Positions 1 through 7,881 of a stretch of 14,775 bases of DNA are shown one piece after another (position 1 is the stretch's first letter; each line of letters begins with the position of its first letter). Below the pieces are notes generated by a model. That model saw nothing but the letters and a program-made list of their open reading frames with translations, was not told the DNA's origin and did not search any database. Source of the DNA: JBCCMA01 sp045107005 (GTDB taxonomy: Bacteria > Pseudomonadota > Gammaproteobacteria > Steroidobacterales > JBCCMA01); NCBI GenBank assembly GCA_045107005.1, contig JBGCFP010000094.1:1-14775 (forward strand). The letters are read 5' to 3'. The translations under genes were made by a program, and so were the position numbers.

Positions 1-141
1 GATCGGACAGCCCATGGTCAGAGACTTGAAGCGTTGCAAATCTGCAGAGAGCTTCCACGGCAGATCGTTGTCGCGCCCGATCACGCGATTCGCGGCCATC
101 GCGACGATTAGCGCCACGTCATTTGGCGTCTGATCGCTCAC
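1..141 (-). CDS. folA: Dihydrofolate reductase, N-terminal part (cut by window edge)
   Basis: Reduces dihydrofolate to tetrahydrofolate with NADPH in the cytosol and so regenerates the folate oxidised by ThyA. Only the first 47 codons are in the window; the gene runs on past position 1. They hold the typical DHFR start: the beta strand ALIVAMAANRVIG (residues 10-22), then the substrate-site segment NDLPWKLSADLQRFK (25-39), with the acidic residue D34 in the place expected for the catalytic Asp/Glu. The start is GTG at 141-139, inside the thyA end: GTGA at 138-141 contains both this start and the thyA stop, a 4-nt overlap that suggests translational coupling. No strong Shine-Dalgarno is visible, which fits re-initiation. 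The in-frame ATG further in would remove the first beta strand. Identity is sure; the exact start less so. Confidence 0.93.
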   Translation of the reverse strand, partial: MSDQTPNDVALIVAMAANRVIGRDNDLPWKLSADLQRFKSLTMGCPI

Positions 142-932
142 ACCGACACTTCGGCTTTGATGTGCGCGTGAGACTGGTAGCCGACGATTTCAATGTCGTC
201 AAAGCGATAGTCAAATATACTCGGCAAATCACGCTTGAACTGCAGCGTCGGCAACGCCATCGGTTCTCGCGTCAGCTGCAGCGCCGCCTGCTCCAGATGA
301 TTGTTGTACAAATGGCAATCGCCGCCGGTCCAGATGAAGTCGCCGACATCAAGCTCGCAAGCGCGCGCCACCATGTGTGTCAGCAACGCGTACGACGCAA
401 TGTTGAACGGCACGCCCAGAAACACGTCGGCGCTGCGCTGATACAGCTGGCACGAGAGTTTGCCGTCGGCCACGTAAAACTGAAACAGCGCGTGGCACGG
501 GGATAATGCCATCTTGTCGAGTTCGCCGACATTCCATGCGCTGACAATCAGCCGGCGTGAATTGGGCTCGCGCCGAATTTGCTCGATCACCTGCGTGATC
601 TGATCCACGTGGCGCCCGTCCGGTGTTGGCCAGGCCCGCCACTGCGCGCCGTAAACCGGCCCGAGATTGCCGGCATCGTCCGCCCATTCATCCCAAATGC
701 GCACTCCGTTGTCTTTGAGGTAGGCGATGTTCGTGTCGCCCTGTAAAAACCACAGAAGCTCGTGAATGATCGAACGCAAATGCAGCTTTTTGGTGGTGAC
801 CAGCGGAAAGCCGTCACCCAGATCAAAGCGCATTTGGTGCCCGAACACACTGCGAGTGCCCGTCCCAGTGCGATCACCCTTGGGCGTACCTTGATCAAGC
901 AGCAGCGCCAGCAAATCCAGATACGCGCGCAT
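138..932 (-). CDS. thyA: Thymidylate synthase
   Basis: Methylates dUMP to dTMP using 5,10-methylene-tetrahydrofolate and releases dihydrofolate; cytosolic homodimer. The protein is 264 aa, the same length as E. coli ThyA. The catalytic cysteine is C146 in LSPCHALFQF. Other hallmarks are the phosphate-binding segment RTGTGT (21-26), HELLWFLQGDTN (57-68), QRSADVFLGVPFNIASYA (165-182) with the conserved R-S-x-D and N177, and DCHLYNNH (205-212). The open frame runs on upstream to 1169, but that part lies inside lgt and resembles nothing. The ATG at 932-930 gives the family N-terminus (MRAYLDLL) and shares one base with the lgt stop (TGATG, 930-934). The lgt-thyA overlap is also known from E. coli. 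There is no separate promoter or strong Shine-Dalgarno, so expression probably depends on coupling to lgt. folA follows with a 4-nt overlap. Confidence 0.98.
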   Translation of the reverse strand: MRAYLDLLALLLDQGTPKGDRTGTGTRSVFGHQMRFDLGDGFPLVTTKKLHLRSIIHELLWFLQGDTNIAYLKDNGVRIWDEWADDAGNLGPVYGAQWRAWPTPDGRHVDQITQVIEQIRREPNSRRLIVSAWNVGELDKMALSPCHALFQFYVADGKLSCQLYQRSADVFLGVPFNIASYALLTHMVARACELDVGDFIWTGGDCHLYNNHLEQAALQLTREPMALPTLQFKRDLPSIFDYRFDDIEIVGYQSHAHIKAEVSV

Positions 933-1717
933 CAGGCGGTCACGTCGGCAATGCGACCGCGGCGGTACGCAACGGTGAGCAAGACGATGCCACCAATGAT
1001 CATGGGCGTTGTCAGCACCTGCCCCATCGTGACCCAATCCAGCGCCAGATAGTTCAGGTGCGAATCCGGGACGCGGACAAATTCGATAGCGAATCGAAAC
1101 ACGCCGTAGAGCAGCATAAACAAGCCCGTGGCTGCCATCCGAGGACGCGGCTTGCTCGTGAACCACCACAGCACAATGAACAGCACCAGCCCTTCCAGAA
1201 ACGCTTCATACAGCTGACTGGCGTGCAGACGCTGGCCGTTAACGTCAAAACCCCACGCCACGGTGGTCGGTTTGCCCCACAGCTCGCCGTTGATGAAATT
1301 GCCAACACGTCCAAACAACAGTCCGAGCGGGACACCGGGAATCAAAAAGTCACCCACTTCGAAATACGCGCGGTCGCGCGTACGTGCAAACCAACCGACA
1401 GCCGCTAACACGCCGATCAAGCCGCCGTGAAACGACATACCGCCCTGCGTCAGCTTGAACAGATACAGCGGATCGTCGAGGAACGTCGCAAACTGATAGA
1501 ACAACACATAGCCCAGCCGCCCGCCGACGATTACACCGACGGCGCCGTAAAAAATAAGGTCTTCAACGTCTTTGGTCGTCCAGTCGTGGCGATTGCGGGC
1601 GCGAGCGCGCAGCAGCCAGTAGCAAAACGCAAAGCCGAGCAAATACATCACGCCGTACCAGCGCACGGCGACCGGTCCGATCTGGAAAATGATCGGGCTG
1701 ATTTCTGGGTAGGTCAT
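932..1717 (-). CDS. lgt: Prolipoprotein diacylglyceryl transferase
   Basis: Inner-membrane enzyme that moves a diacylglyceryl group from phosphatidylglycerol to the lipobox cysteine of prolipoproteins, the first step of lipoprotein maturation. The 261-aa product is rich in hydrophobic segments (about 22-37, 54-75, 98-110, 122-138, 174-187, 196-212, 236-250), consistent with seven helices. Diagnostic motifs are VRWYGVMY (18-25), MSFHGGLIG (94-102) with the conserved H97, the Lgt signature GRVGNFINGELWG (136-148), and FRFAIEFVRVPD (207-218). The open frame allows a start six codons earlier (ATG at 1735), but that codon touches the putative -10 element at 1726-1731. MTYPEISPIIFQIGP is the usual family N-terminus, so I chose ATG 1717-1715. 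No Shine-Dalgarno precedes it. It is the first gene of the lgt-thyA-folA operon and diverges from the YyaL-like gene. Confidence 0.97.
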   Translation of the reverse strand: MTYPEISPIIFQIGPVAVRWYGVMYLLGFAFCYWLLRARARNRHDWTTKDVEDLIFYGAVGVIVGGRLGYVLFYQFATFLDDPLYLFKLTQGGMSFHGGLIGVLAAVGWFARTRDRAYFEVGDFLIPGVPLGLLFGRVGNFINGELWGKPTTVAWGFDVNGQRLHASQLYEAFLEGLVLFIVLWWFTSKPRPRMAATGLFMLLYGVFRFAIEFVRVPDSHLNYLALDWVTMGQVLTTPMIIGGIVLLTVAYRRGRIADVTA

Positions 1718-1725
1718 GGGGCGCG

Positions 1726-1734
1726 ATTGTAACA
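1726..1734 (-). promoter_or_regulatory. Putative extended -10 promoter of lgt-thyA-folA
   Basis: Read on the minus strand the site is TGTTACAAT: a TGn extension (TG at 1734-1733) and a TACAAT hexamer (1731-1726), one base from the sigma-70 consensus. A TTGACC lies upstream at 1751-1746, but the 14-nt gap is too short for a normal -35, so the site would work as an extended -10 promoter. Transcription should start about 7 nt downstream, near 1719-1720, which leaves only some 2-3 nt before the lgt ATG at 1717. This is a sequence match only, not a mapped start. Confidence 0.45.
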
Positions 1735-1805
1735 TCGGCAGTGCCGGTCAACACGCCGCTCAACCGGTGTACCATGTCCGCCTCTTCACCACGCACGCCA
1801 TCGAT

Positions 1806-3863
1806 ATGACCAACCCTGACGCAAATCGCCTGCACGAAGAATCCAGCCCCTATTTGCGCCAGCACGCCGACAATCCGGTGCACTGGCAGCCGTGGGATGC
1901 ACAAGCTCTGGCGCAAGCGGTAGAACGGGACAAACCGATCCTGTTATCGATTGGGTATTCGGCGTGCCACTGGTGCCACGTCATGGCGCGCGAGTCCTTC
2001 GCGGATGCCCAGACCGCGGCTTTGATGAATGAGCATTTCGTCAACATCAAGGTCGACCGGGAGGAGCGCCCTGATCTCGACCACATCTACCAGTTTGCCC
2101 ACCAAATGCTTAACCAGCAACCGGGCGGCTGGCCGCTCACCATGTTCCTGACGCCCGAGCGGCAGATTCCGTTTTTCGGGGGGACGTACTTTCCGGATAA
2201 GGAGCGGCAGGGGATGCCGTCGTTTGCTCACATCCTCAATCGCGTCAGTCAGTTTTACGTCGAACACCGCGACGAGATCGAAAGCCAGAGCAATGCCATC
2301 GTCGATGTCTTCCGTCAGACCGATCCAAAAGCGACACCGGGAACGGCGCTGACGACCGTGCCCATCGACGCATCGCGCCAGGCTTTGCTGTCGGAATTCG
2401 ACGCTCAGTACGGCGGGTTTGGTGGCGCGCCCAAGTTCCCGACGCCGGGCAATCTGTCGCGCCTGATGCGTTACTGGCATGCCCACAGCGCGCCACCGAA
2501 TCCGGATCTGCAAACGCTGTATATGGCAACTCTTACGTTGCAAAACATGGCCCATGGCGGTCTGTTTGATCAGGTTGGCGGCGGTTTCTTCCGTTACTGC
2601 GTCGACAGCAACTGGCAGATTCCACACTTTGAGAAAATGCTCTGTGACAACGCGGCGCTGCTGGCGTTGTACGCACAAACCTCGCGGGCAACGGGCGACA
2701 AACTGTACTGGCGCGTTGCCAACGAGACCGCCGATTTTCTGCTGCGCGATCTATGCGCCGAAAACGGCGGTTTCCACAGCGCGCTTGATGCTGACAGCGA
2801 AGGCTCAGAAGGCGCCTACTACGTCTGGCAACAAGACGAACTACGCGAACTGCTGGGCGATCACTACAGCGTCGCCGCAAAATATTACGGAATCGACCAG
2901 GATCCTAACTTCGAATCGAGCTGGCATCTTGTGGTCGCTAACCCGCAAGAAGCGCATACCGACGACGCGCTGGACGCCCTGGCCAGTGCCAAGGCGCTAA
3001 TGTTCGCTCACCGGCAAACCCGGCAGGCGCCGCTGTGCGACGACAAAATCCTGACCGGCTGGAACGGCATGACCGTTCGCGCGCTGGCTCTGGCTGCTCG
3101 TCATCTCGAACGCGACGATCTGGCCGACGCCGCCGTTCAGACGGTCGATTTTATTCACCGCGAGCTCTATAAAAATGGTCGATTGAAAGCGGTTTTTAGC
3201 GCCGGCAGCGCGCGTTTTAATGGCTATCTCGACGACTACGCCTTCGTGCTCGACGGTTTGCTTGAGCTGATGCAAACTCGCTTCCGGCTCAGCGATCTGG
3301 CGTTTGCCATCGAGTTGGCGGATGCGTTGATCGAGCACTTTTTCGATGCCGCCGATGGTGGGTTTTTCTTTACATCGGATGATCACGAACAGGTCGTTCA
3401 CCGGATGAAGCCGATCGCTGACAATGCGGCACCAAGCGGCAATGGCGTCGCTGCCAAAGCACTGATCCGCCTCGGCCATTTGATCGGTGACGCTCGCTAC
3501 CTGCATGCAGCAGAAGCCACCCTGAACGTGGCTTGGGACGCTTTGACGCACGTACCACACGCACACGCGGCGCTGCTTGACGCGCTCGAAGAACATCTGG
3601 ATCCGCCGCAGATTGTCGTCATACGCTGTGAAAGCCCAGACTTCCCTGTCTGGCAAGCGCCGACCATGAGTTTCGCTCCACGTCGCCAGGTCTACATGAT
3701 CGACACTGCTCAAGCGGATTTACCGGGCGCACTGGCGGCACGCATCGGCCGCTCTGACGGCATCGCCTATGTGTGCAAAGGCACCACCTGCGAGGCACCT
3801 GTCGACTCGCCCAAAGCCCTTCTTGGGCGCCTTCAACTGGATGAGGTAGCCCAGCAAAAATAG
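1806..3863 (+). CDS. YyaL/DUF255 family thioredoxin-like protein (SPATA20 homologue)
   Basis: Member of the widespread YyaL/SPATA20 family: an N-terminal thioredoxin-like domain fused to an (alpha/alpha)6 barrel resembling N-acylglucosamine 2-epimerases. The cellular role is not established. The 685-aa length is normal. The start of the first domain (NRLHEESSPYLRQHADNPVHW, about 7-27) is typical. The redox motif C54-H-W-C57 sits in SACHWCHVM, followed by IKVDREERPDLD (81-92), GGWPLTMFLTP (107-117) and GGTYFP (125-130). Barrel motifs include YGGFGGAPKFP (201-211), IPHFEKMLCDNA (271-282), ALDADSEGSEGAYYVW (325-340) and DDKILTGWNGM (411-421). A C-terminal C-x5-C (VCKGTTCEAP) matches the family. 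ATG 1806 gives the family N-terminus; the frame is open further upstream without similarity. There is no signal peptide, so it is probably cytosolic. No clear Shine-Dalgarno or promoter is visible in the gap to lgt. The sheath-like gene follows after 37 nt. Confidence 0.93.
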   Translation: MTNPDANRLHEESSPYLRQHADNPVHWQPWDAQALAQAVERDKPILLSIGYSACHWCHVMARESFADAQTAALMNEHFVNIKVDREERPDLDHIYQFAHQMLNQQPGGWPLTMFLTPERQIPFFGGTYFPDKERQGMPSFAHILNRVSQFYVEHRDEIESQSNAIVDVFRQTDPKATPGTALTTVPIDASRQALLSEFDAQYGGFGGAPKFPTPGNLSRLMRYWHAHSAPPNPDLQTLYMATLTLQNMAHGGLFDQVGGGFFRYCVDSNWQIPHFEKMLCDNAALLALYAQTSRATGDKLYWRVANETADFLLRDLCAENGGFHSALDADSEGSEGAYYVWQQDELRELLGDHYSVAAKYYGIDQDPNFESSWHLVVANPQEAHTDDALDALASAKALMFAHRQTRQAPLCDDKILTGWNGMTVRALALAARHLERDDLADAAVQTVDFIHRELYKNGRLKAVFSAGSARFNGYLDDYAFVLDGLLELMQTRFRLSDLAFAIELADALIEHFFDAADGGFFFTSDDHEQVVHRMKPIADNAAPSGNGVAAKALIRLGHLIGDARYLHAAEATLNVAWDALTHVPHAHAALLDALEEHLDPPQIVVIRCESPDFPVWQAPTMSFAPRRQVYMIDTAQADLPGALAARIGRSDGIAYVCKGTTCEAPVDSPKALLGRLQLDEVAQQK

Positions 3864-3900
3864 CGTTTCCCGTTCGCGGCATTTGTGCGAGTATCCGGTT

Positions 3901-5031
3901 ATGCCCAACTTTCGCATGCCCGGCATTGATGTCAACGAGATCGTCTCGTCACCGCACGTCATTCACCCCATGGCCGCGACCGCGACGGCGTTTGTTGCCG
4001 CGACGGCAAACGGTCCACGCAACGAGCCCGTTCGCCTGCAACGCTTTGACGACTACGTCGCGCACTTCGGTCCGCTGGGTGATTACGACGACCGTCTTGG
4101 CCTCGCGTTGCATTTGTTCTTCGCCAACGGCGGCGACGATGCGCTGGTGATCGGTCTCGATCCCGACAACGTATCGACCAACGACTACCTTGACGCCTTC
4201 AGTGCATTCGTCGCGAAGGACCCAAGTGTTGGCATGCTAGTGCTTCCAGACCAATGCTGGTCCGAAGATCAGGACCGTAATGAAACGTTGCGCCATTTAG
4301 TCAGTGCCAGCGAACGCACCAACCAAAGCATGGTGCTGATTGATTTGGCGACGGACATTCGCTTGAGTAATGCGGGCTCTGTTCGCCGACTCAAACTACC
4401 GGAATCCGCATGCGCAGCGCTCTATTACCCGCGCGTTGCGTTGGTACACCCAACGACGAACAAGACCATCGATGTCGAGATCAGCGCGATGGCCGCGGCG
4501 GTTTTCGCGCGAACGGATCGCGAGCGTGGTGTATGGCAAGCCCCTGCGGGTAAGGAGGCACGCTTGTTCTCGGTCGAAAACATGGCTGTCTCGCTCACCG
4601 ATCACCAACGCAGCGTGCTCGCGCCATTGGGGATCAATACGTTGTTCGAGCTGCCGCGTGGCCCGAGCGTGTGGGGAGCCCGAACGTTATCGAAAGACCC
4701 ACAGGGGCGTTACGTTCCGGTGCATCGCCTGGGTCTTATGATCGATTACAGTCTGACTCACGGCCTGGCTTGGGTTAGCAACGAAACCAATAATGTCGCG
4801 CTCTGGGAAATGGTCAGCGCTCGCGCCCGCGATTTTATGCATATCCTTTTCCGTGCCGGCGCTTTCACCGGCACAAGCGAAGACGATGCCTACTTCGTAC
4901 GCTGTGGTTTGGGCACAACGATGAGCGCGGCAGACATCGCCGCCAAGCGACTCATCGTTGAGATCGGTTATGCACCGTTGCGACCTGCCGAGTTCAGCAT
5001 TAAGACGCTGCGGATTCCAACGGCAAGCTAG
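3901..5031 (+). CDS. Orphan phage-tail-sheath-like protein
   Basis: Resembles the sheath of contractile tails (myophage gp18-like, also used in extracellular contractile injection systems). The 376-aa product starts with the family pattern MPNFRMPGIDVNEI (1-14), followed by ATATAFVAATANGPRNEPV (26-44), a tube-proximal HLFFANGGDDALVIGL strand (71-86), then FARTDRERGVWQAPAGKEA (202-220), INTLFELPRGPSVWGARTLS (245-264), a YVPVHRL helix start (271-277) and the C-terminal IVEIGYAPLRPAEFSI (352-367). These are the core inner and C-terminal sheath domains; the outer domain looks small. I chose ATG 3901 over an in-frame TTG at 3883 because it gives the family N-terminus. No tube, baseplate, spike or ATPase gene is nearby: neighbours are a YyaL-like gene (37 nt upstream, same strand) and a convergent protease gene (18 nt downstream). 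Family call is good from motifs; function as an isolated gene is unknown. Confidence 0.85.
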   Translation: MPNFRMPGIDVNEIVSSPHVIHPMAATATAFVAATANGPRNEPVRLQRFDDYVAHFGPLGDYDDRLGLALHLFFANGGDDALVIGLDPDNVSTNDYLDAFSAFVAKDPSVGMLVLPDQCWSEDQDRNETLRHLVSASERTNQSMVLIDLATDIRLSNAGSVRRLKLPESACAALYYPRVALVHPTTNKTIDVEISAMAAAVFARTDRERGVWQAPAGKEARLFSVENMAVSLTDHQRSVLAPLGINTLFELPRGPSVWGARTLSKDPQGRYVPVHRLGLMIDYSLTHGLAWVSNETNNVALWEMVSARARDFMHILFRAGAFTGTSEDDAYFVRCGLGTTMSAADIAAKRLIVEIGYAPLRPAEFSIKTLRIPTAS

Positions 5032-5049
5032 ACCGTCAGCGCACCGGGC

Positions 5050-7881
5050 TCAGCTCAGGTCCGAGCGACGCCAGCCCTCGTCGGTGCGGCGAATTTCATA
5101 GGCCGGCCAGTATTCGTTGTCGAGTCGCAGCGTAATCACTTCGATTGCATCGTTCCACGTCACCGTTTTTAATCGAACGGACTCGCGATCGTCTTTTTGC
5201 ATGACCGCACGCATAAAGGAATCCAGATCCTTGACTGGCTGACCGTCCACTTCAACGATGCGACGCCCCGGCCACAAACCATAGCGCGTCGCAGGCGATC
5301 CGTAGCCAAAATAGGCAACGTATACACCGCCAGGTTCGATTCCGCGCTGCGCCGCCAACGCCCGATGCGGCTCCTGAATCAGCGCGCCGGCCCACAGGAA
5401 GACCCGGTTCAACCCGGTGCCATCGAGGCGCACCGTCTGCATATCGATTTCGTGCAGAGACTTGTCACGCCAGACGGTGACGCGTACCTGTTCGGTCTGT
5501 GACGCCGTCTCGGCGTCACGGAAACTGGTGACCGGCTCGCCGTTAATCGTTAGCAACAAATCACCGGCTTTCAGATGCTCTGCTGCCGGTGTACCCGCAA
5601 CCGTGCGCATGATCTTCAGAACTTGCCGCCGGCGCGGGTCGTGTTTTTCAATCTGCTCGGCGAGCTGTGCCGGCAATCCCAACTTGCGCGCCGCGGACAT
5701 CGGCACCGGTACGAATTCCGCTTCGAGGGAACGCAAAGGCTCACCGGAGCGCAAGCGCTCGATCATTTCCCGGACCGGCTCGATGGGTACGCCCTTATTG
5801 GTCTGCGCTGCACCTTGGCCGCTTTGGAACGCGAAGCTCGACCACAGCGAAACCACCTGGCCTTTTTTGTCGGCGAGCACGCCGTCGATGTCAGACGGCG
5901 GATTTACCAACGCCAGTGTTTCGAGATTGGTTTGGCGAAAGCGGAAAGTCCGCGACAGTGGAAACTGCACCGGATCCACTGATGCCACTTCGGTCGATTG
6001 CGTGACGAGGCGATGATCCCCTTTCAGGCCAACGACCCAGACTTTGTCGCCCGGGGCACCCGGCTTAGCGCGCAGTTTGGCGGCGCGTACCGGCGTATCA
6101 CCGAGCAGCGCCGGATCGTATTTGAGCACCGTCAAATTGTGGATGGGATGCACGTAATGCACCGTGCCCGGCACTTCCACCGAACCGGCAAACGTCAGGT
6201 TTACGTCGCCCAACGCGACGGGAACCGTGTTGCGGTCTACCACGACCCAGCCCCGTTTCGTGTCGACCACCAAACCCGTGCCGTGATAATAACGATCCGA
6301 CACGCCGGACGCCGTGTACGGCATGTCGAAATTCACCCGCACCAGCGACGGGGCCAATGCGTCCGCACGCGGGTCGTCATTTTTGGCGTAGCGCACGGTC
6401 GTTGGCATCGGCGGTTCGCTGTCGGGTCCTGCTGCCAGTTCACGGCACGGCCACGTGCCGGACTGGTCGTCGCGATGGCAGCGTCGAGCACGAAACCAGC
6501 GTCGATCCATGCGCACGACTCTGACGGTACTGTTGCGGGGATCGTCCGCCGTGTAATAGCGAACGCTTGCCCGATCGCCGTCGCCCAGCGTGTCGATGAC
6601 CGCCTCAAGCGCGTCGAGATCCGGCGTAGCGATGCCGTCTACCGATTTGATCACCGCGCCGCGCGGTATCGCCGACGTCCCAAACACATAGCCAGGGTTG
6701 GCCACGTAAACGCCGATCGCGGGCATGTTAAAGTGACGGGCCTGCTGGTAAGAAAGTCGGTGCAGCACCGCTTCACCCACTTCGATAAACTCATCGGGTG
6801 AAATGGCGTGCAAATCGTCGACCACGACGGCGCGCGTGTGCGCCTCGCCACCACGTTCAAACACAATGTCGATTTTCGCGCCTACGTTGGCGTCAAGCAC
6901 TTTGGCCAACGGCACGAAGCGCGTGATGCGCTCGCCGTTGACGCTGACAAGAATATCGCCTGACTGCAGCACGCCGTCCACCGGCGCACCGGGTACCACC
7001 TGGCCGACGGTCAGCATTCCCGTGCCGTTCGCGTCGTCGCCTCGAGCAAGACGTTCCGTTGCCGCATCCAGACCCAAACGACGCAACTCGTCAAAAGGAC
7101 GATGCACGAACACCGTTTGCAGCGTACCGCGCTCAACCGCTTCGCCCTGGCGAATCAGTGACAGCGCGCGCTCGATGCGATCAAGCGGTAAAAAGAAACT
7201 GCTCTGGGCACCGGCGCTGCCGCCGGCATTCAGACCGACAACGTGCCCGTCGACATCAATAACCGGTGAACCCGATGAGCCGCCCGACGTGCCGGATGCA
7301 GCCTGCAAATAAAACGTGTTGAAGTCGTTGTACTTGCCGCGCCCGTAATCCGGCGCCTGGCGATCAAGCTTGGCCAACGTACCGGCCAAAATGGAAATTT
7401 GCTCACCGGCGTCGTTGCCGACTACGCGAATTTCGCGACCGACCAGCGCGCTCTGAGCGTTAAGCTGCAGCTCCTGAGGCTGGATAAAGCGCAGATCGTC
7501 AGGGTTATAACGAAACAAACCGAAATCGTGCACCGGGTCGCGATAAACCGGCTTGAGGTCAACTTCTTCGTGATTCAGAAACACCGCCTGGGCAACAACC
7601 GGTCCGGCAGTTACCACGTGACGATTGGTCAGAATTAATCCGCGCTGTGCGTCAACCACAAAACCTGTGGCTTGCGTCGATTGATTCCAGTCAGTATCGA
7701 AGGCACGCGTGCTGTCGACGCGAATTGACACCACGCCGGAGGAGATGCGGTCCAGAGTCTGATTCCACTGGGTCGCCGCACGCTGAGCGTGCGCGGGCAC
7801 GGTGGCCAGCAGCGTCATCAACATCCACGTCCAGAGCCGACTCTTCATACTTTGTCTCACTTCACTTGCGTTCATTCTCAT
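5050..7881 (-). CDS. Exported tandem HtrA-like serine protease with a degenerate second protease domain and PDZ-like domains
   Basis: Large predicted periplasmic protease, 943 aa from ATG 7881, which overlaps the kinase stop (ATGA, 7878-7881). Another start at ATG 7848 would give a compact signal peptide ending in VPAHA (cleavage near residue 32 of the long form). Order: signal peptide; trypsin-like domain 1 (about 38-245) with H88 (LTNRHVV), D119 (DPVHDFGLF) and S203 (GSSGSP); PDZ-like segments at about 285-345 and 385-455; a linker with two cysteines (C468, C479) that could form a disulfide; a second trypsin-like fold (about 510-710) whose triad positions read N551, N582 and about D664, so it should be inactive; and two further PDZ-like segments (about 725-815 and 845-920). 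This active plus inactive tandem layout is that of yeast Nma111 and plant DEGP7. It is probably a quality-control protease; substrate unknown. Last gene of the gcv operon, convergent with the sheath-like gene. Confidence 0.9.
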   Translation of the reverse strand: MRMNASEVRQSMKSRLWTWMLMTLLATVPAHAQRAATQWNQTLDRISSGVVSIRVDSTRAFDTDWNQSTQATGFVVDAQRGLILTNRHVVTAGPVVAQAVFLNHEEVDLKPVYRDPVHDFGLFRYNPDDLRFIQPQELQLNAQSALVGREIRVVGNDAGEQISILAGTLAKLDRQAPDYGRGKYNDFNTFYLQAASGTSGGSSGSPVIDVDGHVVGLNAGGSAGAQSSFFLPLDRIERALSLIRQGEAVERGTLQTVFVHRPFDELRRLGLDAATERLARGDDANGTGMLTVGQVVPGAPVDGVLQSGDILVSVNGERITRFVPLAKVLDANVGAKIDIVFERGGEAHTRAVVVDDLHAISPDEFIEVGEAVLHRLSYQQARHFNMPAIGVYVANPGYVFGTSAIPRGAVIKSVDGIATPDLDALEAVIDTLGDGDRASVRYYTADDPRNSTVRVVRMDRRWFRARRCHRDDQSGTWPCRELAAGPDSEPPMPTTVRYAKNDDPRADALAPSLVRVNFDMPYTASGVSDRYYHGTGLVVDTKRGWVVVDRNTVPVALGDVNLTFAGSVEVPGTVHYVHPIHNLTVLKYDPALLGDTPVRAAKLRAKPGAPGDKVWVVGLKGDHRLVTQSTEVASVDPVQFPLSRTFRFRQTNLETLALVNPPSDIDGVLADKKGQVVSLWSSFAFQSGQGAAQTNKGVPIEPVREMIERLRSGEPLRSLEAEFVPVPMSAARKLGLPAQLAEQIEKHDPRRRQVLKIMRTVAGTPAAEHLKAGDLLLTINGEPVTSFRDAETASQTEQVRVTVWRDKSLHEIDMQTVRLDGTGLNRVFLWAGALIQEPHRALAAQRGIEPGGVYVAYFGYGSPATRYGLWPGRRIVEVDGQPVKDLDSFMRAVMQKDDRESVRLKTVTWNDAIEVITLRLDNEYWPAYEIRRTDEGWRRSDLS

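Noticed and set aside
933..1169. N-terminal extension of thyA to 1169
   Set aside because: The added 79 residues overlap lgt and match nothing in thymidylate synthases; the start at 932 gives exactly 264 aa.
3808..3829. Hairpin near the end of the YyaL-like gene as a terminator
   Set aside because: The 7-bp stem lies inside the coding sequence and no T-run follows.
3901..5031. Prophage or complete contractile injection system
   Set aside because: Only the sheath-like gene is present; no other structural, packaging, lysis or integration gene is visible on either side.
5032..5049. Bidirectional terminator between the convergent sheath-like and protease genes
   Set aside because: The 18-nt gap and flanks show only a broken, imperfect dyad around GACC/GGTC without T-runs, so I do not call a terminator.
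5998..6801. A 267-codon plus-strand frame inside the protease gene
   Set aside because: Its translation is low-complexity and Arg/His-rich, without motifs, and the minus strand there encodes clear protease and PDZ-like sequence.
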